NCBI RefSeq assembly: GCF_001645125.1
Contig: NZ_LXKA01000055.1
Location: 100,615-164,614 of the forward strand
Direction of reading: 5' to 3'
DNA length: 64,000 bases
DNA from: Paraburkholderia ginsengiterrae
GTDB lineage: Bacteria > Pseudomonadota > Gammaproteobacteria > Burkholderiales > Burkholderiaceae
Within the stretch, counting starts at the first letter, position 1, and each line of letters starts with the position of its first letter. The notes beneath the pieces were generated by a model that was not told the DNA's origin, made no database searches, and saw only the letters and a program-made list of their open reading frames with translations. This document shows positions 52,603-61,383 of the stretch, piece after piece. The position numbers and the translations under genes were made by a program.

Positions 52603-54750
52603 TCAACGCGGCCAGGCGCTCACCAGATTGGTGACGTTGACCGTGCCGATGCCAGTGGCAAAATTCCAGCCAGCACCGGTGCCGTACGCTTTCGAATAGC
52701 TGCTGCTTCTGGTTGAGAGGACGCCGTAATTGCCGCTTGGGCGATAGCAATCAATCGTGCCCGTGCAGTTTACGTCCATGTCACCGAGCGTAACGTCATA
52801 GAAGATGCAGGTACTGGCGGCGCCATTGCCACGACTCGAATTGCAGGTAGTGGTCCCGCCTGCCAGATATTCCGTGGCCGCGAGGGAATAGTAGACCGGG
52901 TTCGGATTGCCCTGCCGGGATCCGGTTGCCTGGTTCACCAACGCCTGGAACCCGGCCCAGATCGGCGCGGCGAACGACGTTCCGCCGCCGCCGGCCCACC
53001 CGCTCGGAGCACCTGTGCAAGCCGCGCCGCCATCCGGCACGTCGGAATCGCAGACAATATAGTAGTGGCCCCACACGCCGTTGGCCGCGAAGAGTGAGAC
53101 GTCAGGAAGATCGCGCACGCCGTCGGCGGGGTTGCCCAGCAATAGCAGCAGCGACTGCCAGACCGGTTTGGCATACGCGCGGCACGTTCCACTCACCACA
53201 CCGCTTAGTGACGGCGCACCCGCCGCGCACCCGCTCGGCCCACCGCTGCCGCTCGCCGTTGTCAGGTAATACGCGCTGCCGGTCGGACTGTTGCAAAAAC
53301 CAGTCGAGCCATAGGTCGTGCGGTAGCCGTTCGCCGCGGCAATCAGCACGCTGCCGCAGGAATCGTTCCACGGGATTTCCGGAACATAAGAAATCGCCGA
53401 GCCGCCGGTCGCGGTATTGGTTGCGGTCCAGTAAGAAGCCGTGGTGCGGGCATAGGTGTCACCGAAATCAGTGCCTCCAACCGCGACGTTGTAGGGCGTC
53501 GAGGCAAAGCCGTTGACTCCGATTCCATGGGTCGCATTACGCAGATCTGCGTCGCAGCTTGCTGCCCCTTCGTCACCGGCGGAGACAAACACGGAGATGC
53601 CGCGAGCGACCGCCTGCTGGTAGACCGAAAGGTAAGCGGCATTGGCGGCGGCCCCGTTCAGCGCCTCGCATTCGCCATAGCTGATGCTGATAATTGCCGG
53701 CGGGTTGCTGCTGTTCACGAAGTTCTGGAGTGCGATCAGGCCACCAAACGTGGTACTGGTGTCCCCGCAGGACGCGAGTACCACGGCGGCGCCTGGGGCC
53801 GCGGCACTAGCCCATTCCGCGTCCAGTTCAGCTTCTCTCTCGTTGCCGGCAACGACGCCGGGATTCGTGCAATTGTTGACGCCAGTGGCCGGCGACGGAT
53901 GGACTTGTGCAAAGGAGCCCGATGTGTAGCCGGACAATCCGAACGCTGAGCGGAAGGTCGTCCAGTCGGCGGGACTGTAAACGTTTGTGTTCTCGATCAC
54001 GACGATCGTCTGCCCCTGGCCGGCGATGCCGGCACGAAACACCGGGTTCAGATTGTAGATCGTAGCGAGATCCGCGGGAGCGACCGCATGATAGGTCGAA
54101 CTACCGCTGGTGTACGTGTATTCGGGTCTGGACTTGAAATTCGTGTGCGGCCGGAAGTCATTCAGCGACACGATCCCATTCACTACATCCGCGAGTGCTG
54201 CCGGAATGCGAGGATTGCTCATGTTCGCGACATGCCCGACGCCACCCACGTCGAGGTGATGAATTTCTGTCTTGAACGCGTCGCGAATCTGCGCGGCGGT
54301 CCCCGAAAAGTCGATCACCATGCCACCCGCCTGCACGCCGTTCACCGTGAGCCCGTGCCTCGAAAGCCAATTGCTGACGATGCTCACATCGGCGTCCGAC
54401 GGACCGAATTCCGCGCGCAATTGCCCGGCCGTTAGCCACTGATGGAAATAAGGTGACTTCGGATCATGAAGTAGATCGATAAAGTGCGCGAGCGCCGCTT
54501 CGGTCTCGGCTGGGCGCTTCAGCAGAAGCTGCATGTGGTCAAGCACGAGCGTGTCGCCGACCCGTCCGCGATCGTTGTTCGCGTTTGCTTCGGGCCGGAT
54601 ATTGCCGGTCAGCTCCATGGTCTGTCGCTCGTCGACAATCTGGGTGACGAGCTGGCGGGTGGTTTGCGCAATTGCTTTGGATGACGTACAAAAAACCGTA
54701 ACAAGCATTAGAACTACTACCAGGAACCGTAATTGGGATCGAGTGAACAT
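52603..54750 (-). CDS. secreted S53 (sedolisin/kumamolisin-type) serine-carboxyl peptidase
   Basis: A 715-residue precursor with a signal peptide at about 1-29, an activation pro-domain (about 40-205, including YFHQWLTAGQLRAEFGPS) and an S53 catalytic domain. Catalytic residues are Glu306 and Asp310 (EAELD), oxyanion Asp393 (SAGDEGA) and Ser592 (GGGTSFAAPIWAG). Such enzymes are acid-active endopeptidases or tripeptidyl peptidases. Many cysteines (for example around 465, 486, 508, 523) suggest disulfides in the mature secreted enzyme. The ATG at 54750 starts directly at the signal peptide. Single gene with no linked protease or inhibitor. Confidence 0.9.
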   Translation of the reverse strand: MFTRSQLRFLVVVLMLVTVFCTSSKAIAQTTRQLVTQIVDERQTMELTGNIRPEANANNDRGRVGDTLVLDHMQLLLKRPAETEAALAHFIDLLHDPKSPYFHQWLTAGQLRAEFGPSDADVSIVSNWLSRHGLTVNGVQAGGMVIDFSGTAAQIRDAFKTEIHHLDVGGVGHVANMSNPRIPAALADVVNGIVSLNDFRPHTNFKSRPEYTYTSGSSTYHAVAPADLATIYNLNPVFRAGIAGQGQTIVVIENTNVYSPADWTTFRSAFGLSGYTSGSFAQVHPSPATGVNNCTNPGVVAGNEREAELDAEWASAAAPGAAVVLASCGDTSTTFGGLIALQNFVNSSNPPAIISISYGECEALNGAAANAAYLSVYQQAVARGISVFVSAGDEGAASCDADLRNATHGIGVNGFASTPYNVAVGGTDFGDTYARTTASYWTATNTATGGSAISYVPEIPWNDSCGSVLIAAANGYRTTYGSTGFCNSPTGSAYYLTTASGSGGPSGCAAGAPSLSGVVSGTCRAYAKPVWQSLLLLLGNPADGVRDLPDVSLFAANGVWGHYYIVCDSDVPDGGAACTGAPSGWAGGGGTSFAAPIWAGFQALVNQATGSRQGNPNPVYYSLAATEYLAGGTTTCNSSRGNGAASTCIFYDVTLGDMDVNCTGTIDCYRPSGNYGVLSTRSSSYSKAYGTGAGWNFATGIGTVNVTNLVSAWPR

Positions 54751-55200
54751 GTCGTTCCTCCCTACGCGCCCTCGCAGCATCGGCCAGCCACCTTGTGCGT
54801 CCGAAACTCAGTAGCAAGTCGTTTTCGGATCTTGTCGAGACAGCACCCCAAGTCAGTCAATCAATAGTAGGAGCCATTGTGCCGCTGTCAAGGCTTCGCC
54901 GGCCTATGTTCGTTTGCACGATTCGACGAGCCCGAGTTCATCAGGTATGCACCATCATGCGACACGTTATTTCGCTATGCCAGATCGAAAAGGCGTTTGA
55001 TTCGTGCGTTCTCACGAAAGCGCAGCTATGCTCGATCGGTAGCCTGCTTCTGCAGTTGGGTCGGCACTGCCGCATGGTGGGCCATCACGATCAATTTAAT
55101 GTGGCAGCGCCTGCTGCATCACGCGGCGCCGGCGAAAAAAAACGCGAGATGCTGATTGCCCAGCGTCTCGCGCCAACCTGGTACCTCTACTGCAATCGGT
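54751..55200. other. 450-bp gap, promoter side of peptidase gene, no gene seen
   Basis: No reading frame with a ribosome site or protein-like composition. It should hold the S53 peptidase promoter at its left side. The right end carries the terminator of the hydroxyproline genes (55135-55172). Confidence 0.6.
55135..55172 (-). terminator. rho-independent terminator of the hydroxyproline-type operon
   Basis: On the minus strand, a 12-bp stem (arms 55161-55172 and 55143-55154, one G-T pair) with a 6-base loop is followed by a run of eight T. It lies 28 bases after the stop codon of the dehydratase gene. Confidence 0.85.
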
Positions 55201-56208
55201 CTAGCGAACCAGAAACCCGTACGTCAGCGGATCGCGCTCGTCCACGATCCAGTTCGCGAAGCCGCAGACGAAAGCGTTGCCCTCGACTTCCGGAATCACG
55301 GCCTTGAAATCGCCCACGGTGGTTTCGCTCAGCACACGCCCTTTGAACACGGTGCCGATGATGGATTCGTTCACCAGCGTGTCGCCCTTCCCTAACTCTC
55401 CACGCAGATAGAGCTGGGCCACGCGGCCGCCCGTTCCGGAACCGGTGGGCGAACGGTCCACCTCCCGGTCGGCGAAGACACAACAGTTCGCTTGCGTCGA
55501 ACCGGCATGCCGCGGCGCATTGGCGATGATGGTCCCGTAGATGTGGTTGATCTCAGGGATATGCGGGTGCTCGACGGGGAACGCCTGATTGGCGGCCGCC
55601 TTCACTTCCGCGCCGAAACGGATGAGCTCCTCCACGGACGATTCCCGCACTTCGAGACCGTGCGGCTGACCATCGGTATAGAAGTAGAACGCCCCGCCAA
55701 ACGCGATATCGCCGGTCACCGCGCCGAACGACGGCGTCTGCACCGTCACGTCCTTCTTCCAGATAAACGACGGCACGTTGACAAAGCGAACGTTGCCCGC
55801 GTGCTCGCCGTCCCACTTGACGAACGCTTCAATGAACCCGCATGGCGCGTCGATGCCGACGCGCGTTTCGGGAATCTCACGCTGCACCCAGCCCAGTTCG
55901 ACCGCGGCCGTCGAGAGCGCGATCACACCGTGCCCGCAGTGGTCGCTGTAGCCTTCGTTGTGAAGGAAGATGATGCCGAAATCCGCGTTCGGACTGACCG
56001 GTTCGGTCAGATAGCCGCCGTACATATCGGCATGGCCGCGCGGTTCGAACATCAATGCCGTGCGGATCTCGTCGGCGTTTTCCTTCAGCCATGCGCGCCG
56101 CTTGACGATGGTGTCGCCAGGCAGACGCGGCAGGCCGCTGGTGACGATGCGGAATGCTTCCCCGCCGGTGTGAACTTCAACTGTCGAAATAGTGCGTGTG
56201 ATTTTCAT
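55201..56208 (-). CDS. trans-3-hydroxy-L-proline dehydratase (proline racemase family)
   Basis: A 335-residue member of the proline racemase superfamily. The first catalytic residue is Cys91 (SDHCGHGVIALST). At the second position, where racemases and hydroxyproline epimerases carry Cys (SPCGTGT), this protein has Thr255 (DRSPTGSGTGG). The Cys/Thr pair is the mark of trans-3-hydroxy-L-proline dehydratases, which yield pyrroline-2-carboxylate. The neighbour at 57.5 kb is of the family that reduces that product to proline, which supports the assignment. It is the third gene of a minus-strand unit and followed by a strong terminator. Alternative: 4-hydroxyproline epimerase, less likely because of the Thr. 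Confidence 0.82.
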   Translation of the reverse strand: MKITRTISTVEVHTGGEAFRIVTSGLPRLPGDTIVKRRAWLKENADEIRTALMFEPRGHADMYGGYLTEPVSPNADFGIIFLHNEGYSDHCGHGVIALSTAAVELGWVQREIPETRVGIDAPCGFIEAFVKWDGEHAGNVRFVNVPSFIWKKDVTVQTPSFGAVTGDIAFGGAFYFYTDGQPHGLEVRESSVEELIRFGAEVKAAANQAFPVEHPHIPEINHIYGTIIANAPRHAGSTQANCCVFADREVDRSPTGSGTGGRVAQLYLRGELGKGDTLVNESIIGTVFKGRVLSETTVGDFKAVIPEVEGNAFVCGFANWIVDERDPLTYGFLVR

Positions 56209-56265
56209 GTCTGCTTCATGAAGTCGGTGGAGCTACTGCCGGTGCTACTTCCGTTGCTACTCCCG

Positions 56266-57387
56266 TTATTCGCCGTACGGAACCGGCAGGCCGTTCTTGA
56301 TGATGTAGACCGTGGTCGGCGCGCCCTTCAGGTCGCCGTACTCGTCGAACGAGTAGGTGCCGGCCACGCCCTTATAGTTTTCCTTCGCCAGTTGCGCGGT
56401 CAGCTTCGCCTTGTCGGTCGTCGTGCCGGCCTTCACCATCGCATCGGCAAGCAGCTTCACGCCGTCGTAATAGCTGACCGCGTAGACCTGCGTATCGATG
56501 TTGTAGGCCGCCTTGTACTTCTGCAGGAATTCGCGGCCAGCGGCAGACTTCTCGAGTGCGATACCGCCTTGAGCGCAGTAGACGATCGACGCCGCGTCGC
56601 CGGCCACCTTGCCCATATCAGCCGAGCAGATGCCGTCGCCGCCCAGCAGCTTCGCGCGCAGGCCGCGTTGACGCATCTGCTTGGCCATCGGCGCGCCTTG
56701 CGCCGCGTAACCGCCAAAGAAAATCACGTCCGGATTCTTCGCTTTGATGGTGGTGAGAATCCCGAGGAAGTCGGTCGCCGACGAGCTGGTGAATTCCTGG
56801 TCGACGATCTGGATGCCGTTTGCCTTCGCGACCTTGATGAACTGCTCGGCCACGCCCTGGCCATAGGCCGTGCGGTCGTCGATGACGGCCGCCGTCTTCG
56901 CTTTCAGGGTCTTCGCGGCGAACTGGCCCATCGTGCCGCCCAGTTGCTCGTCGCTCGCACCGATACGGAAAATGTTCTTGAAGCCCTGCTTGGTCAAAGC
57001 CGGATTGGACGCGACCGGCAAGATCGGCACGCCACCCGTGTTGTAGACACGCGAAGCCGGAATCGCCACGCCCGAGTTGTACGGTCCCACGACCGCGACG
57101 ACTCCGCTATCCACCAGCTTCTGCGCGACCTGCACACCGACTTTCGGGTCAGCCTGGTCGTCTTCCGAATCGAGTTTGAAGGTGACCTTCTGTCCCGCCA
57201 CGGTGACGCCCGTCTTGTTCAGTTCGTCGATCGCGAGGCGCGCGCCGTTCTCGTTGTCCTTGCCGTTCGGCGCCTGCGGTCCGGTAAGCGGAGCCGAGTG
57301 GCCGATGGTGACGACGACTTGTGCGCTTGCGGACAAGGTAAAACCAGCGGCCAGCAGTGCGGCCATAGTTGTGGCGAGACAGCGCAT
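56266..57387 (-). CDS. branched-chain amino acid-type ABC transporter substrate-binding protein
   Basis: A 373-residue periplasmic protein of the LivJ/Leu-Ile-Val-binding type: signal peptide 1-22 (FTLSASAQ), then VVVTIGHSAPLTGPQAPNGKD and VVAVVGPYNSGVAIPAS. Start at 57387, with GGAG six bases upstream. No permease or ATPase genes are adjacent, so it must use a shared transporter core. Sitting between the dehydratase and pyrroline-carboxylate reductase genes, it may collect hydroxyproline or proline-like ligands rather than branched-chain amino acids (inference). Confidence 0.85.
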   Translation of the reverse strand: MRCLATTMAALLAAGFTLSASAQVVVTIGHSAPLTGPQAPNGKDNENGARLAIDELNKTGVTVAGQKVTFKLDSEDDQADPKVGVQVAQKLVDSGVVAVVGPYNSGVAIPASRVYNTGGVPILPVASNPALTKQGFKNIFRIGASDEQLGGTMGQFAAKTLKAKTAAVIDDRTAYGQGVAEQFIKVAKANGIQIVDQEFTSSSATDFLGILTTIKAKNPDVIFFGGYAAQGAPMAKQMRQRGLRAKLLGGDGICSADMGKVAGDAASIVYCAQGGIALEKSAAGREFLQKYKAAYNIDTQVYAVSYYDGVKLLADAMVKAGTTTDKAKLTAQLAKENYKGVAGTYSFDEYGDLKGAPTTVYIIKNGLPVPYGE

Positions 57388-57473
57388 ACCGAACTCCAAG
57401 TGGGTTAAGGAAAGACCAGGTTATTCGTAAGATGGTCTATATACAACGTCATTTCAAAATTAAAGAACAATTT

Positions 57474-57492
57474 TTGGTTCAATTCAAACCAA
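57474..57492. promoter_or_regulatory. inverted repeat upstream of the binding-protein gene
   Basis: TTGGTT, 7 bases, AACCAA, in an AT-rich patch about 90 bases before the binding-protein ATG. It shares TGGT/ACCA half-sites with the dyad at 58781-58800 near the GntR gene, so it may be an operator of that regulator. Confidence 0.45.
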
Positions 57493-57504
57493 TATGCAGC
57501 AATA

Positions 57505-58452
57505 TCAGCGTAAACGCTGGTCGGATCCGCTGGCCTGGCTCAGCGCCTTGCGTGCGGCACGGCACGCCGCCAGATCCCACGCGGCACAGCCGACGCTCTT
57601 GAACAGAAGCGGCGCATCCGGCCTGAGTTGGCCGGTCAGTGCTTTGGCGAGCGAACCGACCGCTTGCCAGTCGACCTTCGCCTGAATCAGGTCGCCCGCT
57701 TCATGCTGCGCACCGACCGGGTCGTCGACCACGACGAAACTGCCGTCAATCGTGCTCTTGCCGATTTCCGCCGCGTCGGGCGTGAAAGCACCGACGCCGA
57801 CGACCAGACGGCCTGGCCGCGCGGGCTGCGTATAGACGGGGGATTTGCTGGTGGTCAGCGTGATGACGACGTCGACGCTGTCCGGGATGACATCGCCATC
57901 CAGTGCGGACAGGTTCGGCGCCACGGCACGGGTGCGCGCGGCGAATGCTTCCGAGGCGGCCCGCGAGGTGCCTTTGGTGAACAGCTTCGCCTCCGGGAAG
58001 CTGGCCGCGAGCGCCTCGGCATGGTTGGCCGCCTGTTGCCCGGTGCCGATGATGAGGATCTCGCGTGGCTTCATGCCATGCAGTGTCTGGATGCCCAGCA
58101 CCGTCACGGCCGCGGTGCGACGCCCGGTCACGGTCGGTCCGTCGAGCACGAACAGCATCTCGCCGGTATGGGCGTCGCAGGCGATGACCTGGCCATGAAT
58201 CGTCGGAAGCTGGCGCGCGCCGTTCGTGGGGCACACATTCACCAGTTTATGAATGGCCATGTCTTGCGCGCTGGCCGGCATCGACAGCATCACCCCGCCC
58301 TCCTGCATCGGAATGGCGAGGCGCTCAGGACTCACGACGTGCCCCGCGCCGTACTCAATGACAGTCTCCCGGAGCACCCGCACGAGCGACGGATAGTCCA
58401 GCAATGGCGCGGTGGCCTGGGCGTCGAAATGTTGGAGGCTGACAGAGGTCAT
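57505..58452 (-). CDS. ornithine cyclodeaminase-family protein, probable pyrroline-2-carboxylate reductase
   Basis: A 315-residue NAD(P)-binding enzyme of the ornithine cyclodeaminase/mu-crystallin family (EILIIGTGQQAANHAEALAA is the Rossmann motif near 135-155; GRLVVGVGAFTPDAAEIG). With the trans-3-hydroxyproline dehydratase nearby, the best reading is delta-1-pyrroline-2-carboxylate reductase giving L-proline. True ornithine cyclodeaminase or a ketimine reductase cannot be excluded. It is the first gene of the minus-strand unit, and it is divergent from a GntR regulator across 372 bases. Confidence 0.8.
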   Translation of the reverse strand: MTSVSLQHFDAQATAPLLDYPSLVRVLRETVIEYGAGHVVSPERLAIPMQEGGVMLSMPASAQDMAIHKLVNVCPTNGARQLPTIHGQVIACDAHTGEMLFVLDGPTVTGRRTAAVTVLGIQTLHGMKPREILIIGTGQQAANHAEALAASFPEAKLFTKGTSRAASEAFAARTRAVAPNLSALDGDVIPDSVDVVITLTTSKSPVYTQPARPGRLVVGVGAFTPDAAEIGKSTIDGSFVVVDDPVGAQHEAGDLIQAKVDWQAVGSLAKALTGQLRPDAPLLFKSVGCAAWDLAACRAARKALSQASGSDQRLR

Positions 58453-58824
58453 GTGCGGGTTCGCGTGTATAGAGTGGTGCCGGGGCGCGCGCCAAAGGCT
58501 CGCACCAATTGGGTGAAAAACGATCCAATCCGGGGTGGTTGTTGCGCGACCCAGATTGCCAGTTGGCGTTCATTTAATGGGCAGAATTTATACCAATTTA
58601 TCGAGTACAACAAGCCAATCCACGAGAAATCTCCAATTTTGGCTTATCGCAAGACCACGTGTGGCATAAATTGGCGTCTACCGGGCCTGATCGGAAACCA
58701 GTTCCCCAATAGCGGGTGCGGCATTGGAGCGCTTGACACTCAAGGCGCCAGCCGTGGGGATGTCTTCTCCAAATCGCAAAGTGGTATATTCTGAAACCAC
58801 CTTGCACGCCCGCCGGACTTCCAC
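58453..58824. promoter_or_regulatory. divergent promoter region of the hydroxyproline-type genes and GntR gene
   Basis: No gene. It is AT-rich in the middle (58570-58680) compared with its flanks, as expected of divergent promoters. Near the GntR end lies a GTGGT-N10-ACCAC dyad. Confidence 0.6.
58781..58800. promoter_or_regulatory. candidate GntR operator
   Basis: GTGGT, 10 bases, ACCAC, 24 bases upstream of the regulator ATG; well placed for autoregulation. Half-sites match those of the repeat at 57474-57492, although the spacer differs by one base. Confidence 0.45.
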
Positions 58825-59568
58825 ATGGCTTCCACCCGTCCCGAATTTGAGAGCAGCTTCCGCCCGTTGCAGATCTACGAGCAGGTCTCGGAAAAGATTC
58901 GCGCGGAGATTCGTTCCGGACGCTTCCTGCCGGACGCACGTTTGCCGTCCGAGCGTGAACTGGCGGCGCGATTCGGCGTCGGACGGCCGGCGGTTCGCGA
59001 AGCCATCGGCGCGCTGCAAAACGAGGGGCTCGTCATCACGAAGCGCAACTCCGGCACCTATGTCGCGTCGGCGGCCGGCCAGTTGCTGGCGGACGCGGCG
59101 TCGAATGCGCACGCCGCGGGCGAACTCGCCCCCGACTTCAGTCCGTCGGCAACGTTAGATGTCCGATTGATTCTGGAGCCCGCCATTGCGCGCCGTGCGG
59201 CCGCACATAAGAAGCGGGACCGGCTGGCCGAGCACTATCTCTCGCAGATGGAAACGTTGACCGACGTGGCGGATGCGGAAGAGCGCGCGCTGTGGAACAA
59301 CAGCGACCGGCTCTTTCATCGCCAGCTCGCGGTCATGACGGGGGATGGCTTGCTGGTGAAGATCGCGGAGGAAATTGCCGCGACCATGGATCAGTCGCTC
59401 TGGAAACGCCTGAAGGACGACGGCATCTACGACCCGACGCGAATTCGCCTGTACGTGGCCGAACACCGGCTGATCTACGAGGCCATCGTGACCGGCAATG
59501 CCGACGCGGCGGCATTCTATGTCGAGCAGCACATTCACCGTGTGCAGCGGGACATCGCGCCGCAGTAG
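58825..59568 (+). CDS. GntR-family (FadR subgroup) regulator
   Basis: A 247-residue regulator. The N-terminal winged HTH is at about 12-80 (LRPLQIYEQVSEKIRAEI, LPSERELAARFGVGRPAVREAI, GLVITKRNSGTYV), and the C-terminal half is an all-helical FCD ligand domain (about 105-235; DVRLILEPAIARRAA, HRQLAVMTGD, EHRLIYEAIVTGNADAA) with the metal-binding Asp/His pattern. It is divergent from the hydroxyproline-type operon, which it likely represses in the absence of a hydroxyproline or pyrroline effector. Confidence 0.88.
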   Translation: MASTRPEFESSFRPLQIYEQVSEKIRAEIRSGRFLPDARLPSERELAARFGVGRPAVREAIGALQNEGLVITKRNSGTYVASAAGQLLADAASNAHAAGELAPDFSPSATLDVRLILEPAIARRAAAHKKRDRLAEHYLSQMETLTDVADAEERALWNNSDRLFHRQLAVMTGDGLLVKIAEEIAATMDQSLWKRLKDDGIYDPTRIRLYVAEHRLIYEAIVTGNADAAAFYVEQHIHRVQRDIAPQ

Positions 59569-59580
59569 CAGGCGATTGAT

Positions 59581-59656
59581 GGGATGCGTGCGGGGATGCG
59601 TGCGGAGATGCGCCGCCTGCGCCGGGGAATGACGCAGACGGCGGACGCAGACGGCG
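59581..59656 (+). repeat. short tandem repeats between GntR and acyl-CoA ligase genes
   Basis: GGGATGCGTGCG occurs twice in tandem (59581-59604) plus a diverged third unit. Further on, GACGCAGACGGCG is perfectly duplicated in tandem (59631-59656). Convergent gap; no function evident. Confidence 0.75.
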
Positions 59657-59698
59657 TCCAGGAATCAGTTAATCATCCTGCTCGCCGCGCTTGACGGC

Positions 59699-61342
59699 TC
59701 AGGCGAACTGCTCACGCAGCCACTTTTTGTTGATCTTGCCGACACTGGTCTTCTGCAACGATTCGACAAATTTGATTTCTTGTGGAACGGCATATTTGGA
59801 GATCTTCCCGGCCGTCGCGAACGTCATCAGGTGCTGCCTGATCTCGTCGGCGCCGACCATGATGCCCTCCTTGAGCACGATGAGCGCCACCGGCCGCTCG
59901 CCCCACTTGTCGTCCTTGATGCCGATCACCGCAACTTCCGCGACACCCGGAAACTGCGAAATCAGATTCTCGACCTCGAGCGACGAGACCCACTCGCCCC
60001 CCGACTTGATCACGTCCTTGATACGGTCCGAAATCTGGACGCTGCCCGATGCATCGATATTGGCGATGTCCTGCGTATGCAGATAGCCGCCCGTCCACAA
60101 TTGCTCGGACGCCTCCGGATTCTTCAGATAGCCCTGCGTGAGCCACGGTGCGCGCACGACGATCTCGCCCACCGCCTTGCCGTCGTGCGCGAGCCCCTGC
60201 ATGTTCTCGTCGACGATGCGCAGATCGACGAGCGGAACCGCCCGGCCGGTCTTGCAGCGCAGACGCACCTGCTCATCGGGATCGAGCTGCTCGGCGCCCG
60301 GCGGAAGTTGCGCGAGCGTCAGCAACGGACACGTCTCCGACATGCCGTAGCCGGCAAAGACGTCAATGCCGCGTTCGAGCGCCGCGCGCGCGAGGCCCTG
60401 CGGCAGCGCGCCACCGCCGATGATGACCTTCCACTTGCTCAGGTCGGTGGAGCGCGCCTCGGGGCAGGACAGCAGCATGTGGAGAATCGTGCTGACGCAA
60501 TGGGAGAACGTCACGCGTTCGTCGCGCAGCAGACGCACCAGCTGGTCCGGCACGTAGCGGCCTGGGTAGACCTGCTTCAAGCCCATCACCGTGGCAATGT
60601 AGGGCATGCCCCACGCATGCACGTGGAACATCGGCGTAAGCGGCATGTACACGTCGCCGTTGTGAACGCGCTGGCCTGACATCGGGCTGGCAAGCGCGGC
60701 CATTCCGGTGATCGTATGCAGCACCAGTTGGCGGTGCGAAAAGTACACGCCCTTCGGCAAGCCGGTCGTGCCCGTCGTATAGAACGTCGTGGCGCGGGTG
60801 TTCTCGTCGAAATCCGGGAAGTCGTAGCTCGTGGCGCTCGCCGCCAGCATCGCCTCGTATTCCGTCGCAAACGCAATGGTGTGCGCGGCGGCACTGCTGC
60901 CCGGCTCGTCGATATAGATGAACGTGCGCACCGTTTCCAACTGGTCCTTGATCGCTTCGACCACCGGCAGAAAGTCGGTGTGCACCAGCAGGATCTCCGC
61001 GCCGGCGTGATTGATCGTGTAGGCGATTTCCGCCGGCGAGAGCCGCACGTTGACCGTCTGCAGCACGGCGCCCATCATCGGCACGGCAAAGTAGCACTCG
61101 AGATAGCGGTGACTATCCCAGTCCATTACCCCGACCGTGGTGCCAAGGCGCGCGCCGAGCCCGGCGAGGCCGTTGGCGAGGCGCGCAATGCGCTCGCGCA
61201 GCGTTGCATAGGTCATGCGCACCTGGCCGCGGTAGACGATTTCCTGATCAGGCGTCTGCACCATCGGCGTGTGCAGCAGTTGCTTGACCAGCAATGGATA
61301 GCCGTAAGCCGACGACATCGATTGAGTCTGTGTGTCCTGCAT
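59699..61342 (-). CDS. AMP-dependent long- or medium-chain acyl-CoA ligase
   Basis: A 547-residue ANL-superfamily enzyme that activates a carboxylic acid to its CoA thioester using ATP. It shows the P-loop-like YTTGTTGLPKGVYFSHRQ, the FAGYGMSETCPLL adenylate motif, GGYLHTQDIANIDASG with its conserved Asp, and the C-terminal GKINKKWLRE lysine. The subgroup is FadD13/medium-chain-like. It heads a minus-strand set with the downstream-lying thiolase and dehydrogenase genes, consistent with fatty-acid or dicarboxylic/aromatic side-chain oxidation. Substrate undetermined. Confidence 0.88.
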   Translation of the reverse strand: MQDTQTQSMSSAYGYPLLVKQLLHTPMVQTPDQEIVYRGQVRMTYATLRERIARLANGLAGLGARLGTTVGVMDWDSHRYLECYFAVPMMGAVLQTVNVRLSPAEIAYTINHAGAEILLVHTDFLPVVEAIKDQLETVRTFIYIDEPGSSAAAHTIAFATEYEAMLAASATSYDFPDFDENTRATTFYTTGTTGLPKGVYFSHRQLVLHTITGMAALASPMSGQRVHNGDVYMPLTPMFHVHAWGMPYIATVMGLKQVYPGRYVPDQLVRLLRDERVTFSHCVSTILHMLLSCPEARSTDLSKWKVIIGGGALPQGLARAALERGIDVFAGYGMSETCPLLTLAQLPPGAEQLDPDEQVRLRCKTGRAVPLVDLRIVDENMQGLAHDGKAVGEIVVRAPWLTQGYLKNPEASEQLWTGGYLHTQDIANIDASGSVQISDRIKDVIKSGGEWVSSLEVENLISQFPGVAEVAVIGIKDDKWGERPVALIVLKEGIMVGADEIRQHLMTFATAGKISKYAVPQEIKFVESLQKTSVGKINKKWLREQFA

Positions 61343-61383
61343 CTTCGTCTCCTGGTGCAGTCAGAAAATAGTTAGCCGGTTTT

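Noticed and set aside
54795-55307. Plus-strand frame in the gap beside the S53 peptidase
   Set aside because: It runs through a clear minus-strand terminator and into the dehydratase gene; no motif or ribosome site.
55492-57408. 638-codon plus-strand open frame opposite the hydroxyproline-type genes
   Set aside because: It runs opposite two genes with clear family motifs and itself has none.
57505-58452. True ornithine cyclodeaminase for arginine/ornithine catabolism
   Set aside because: No arginine or ornithine genes nearby; adjacency to a Cys/Thr dehydratase favours pyrroline-2-carboxylate reductase.
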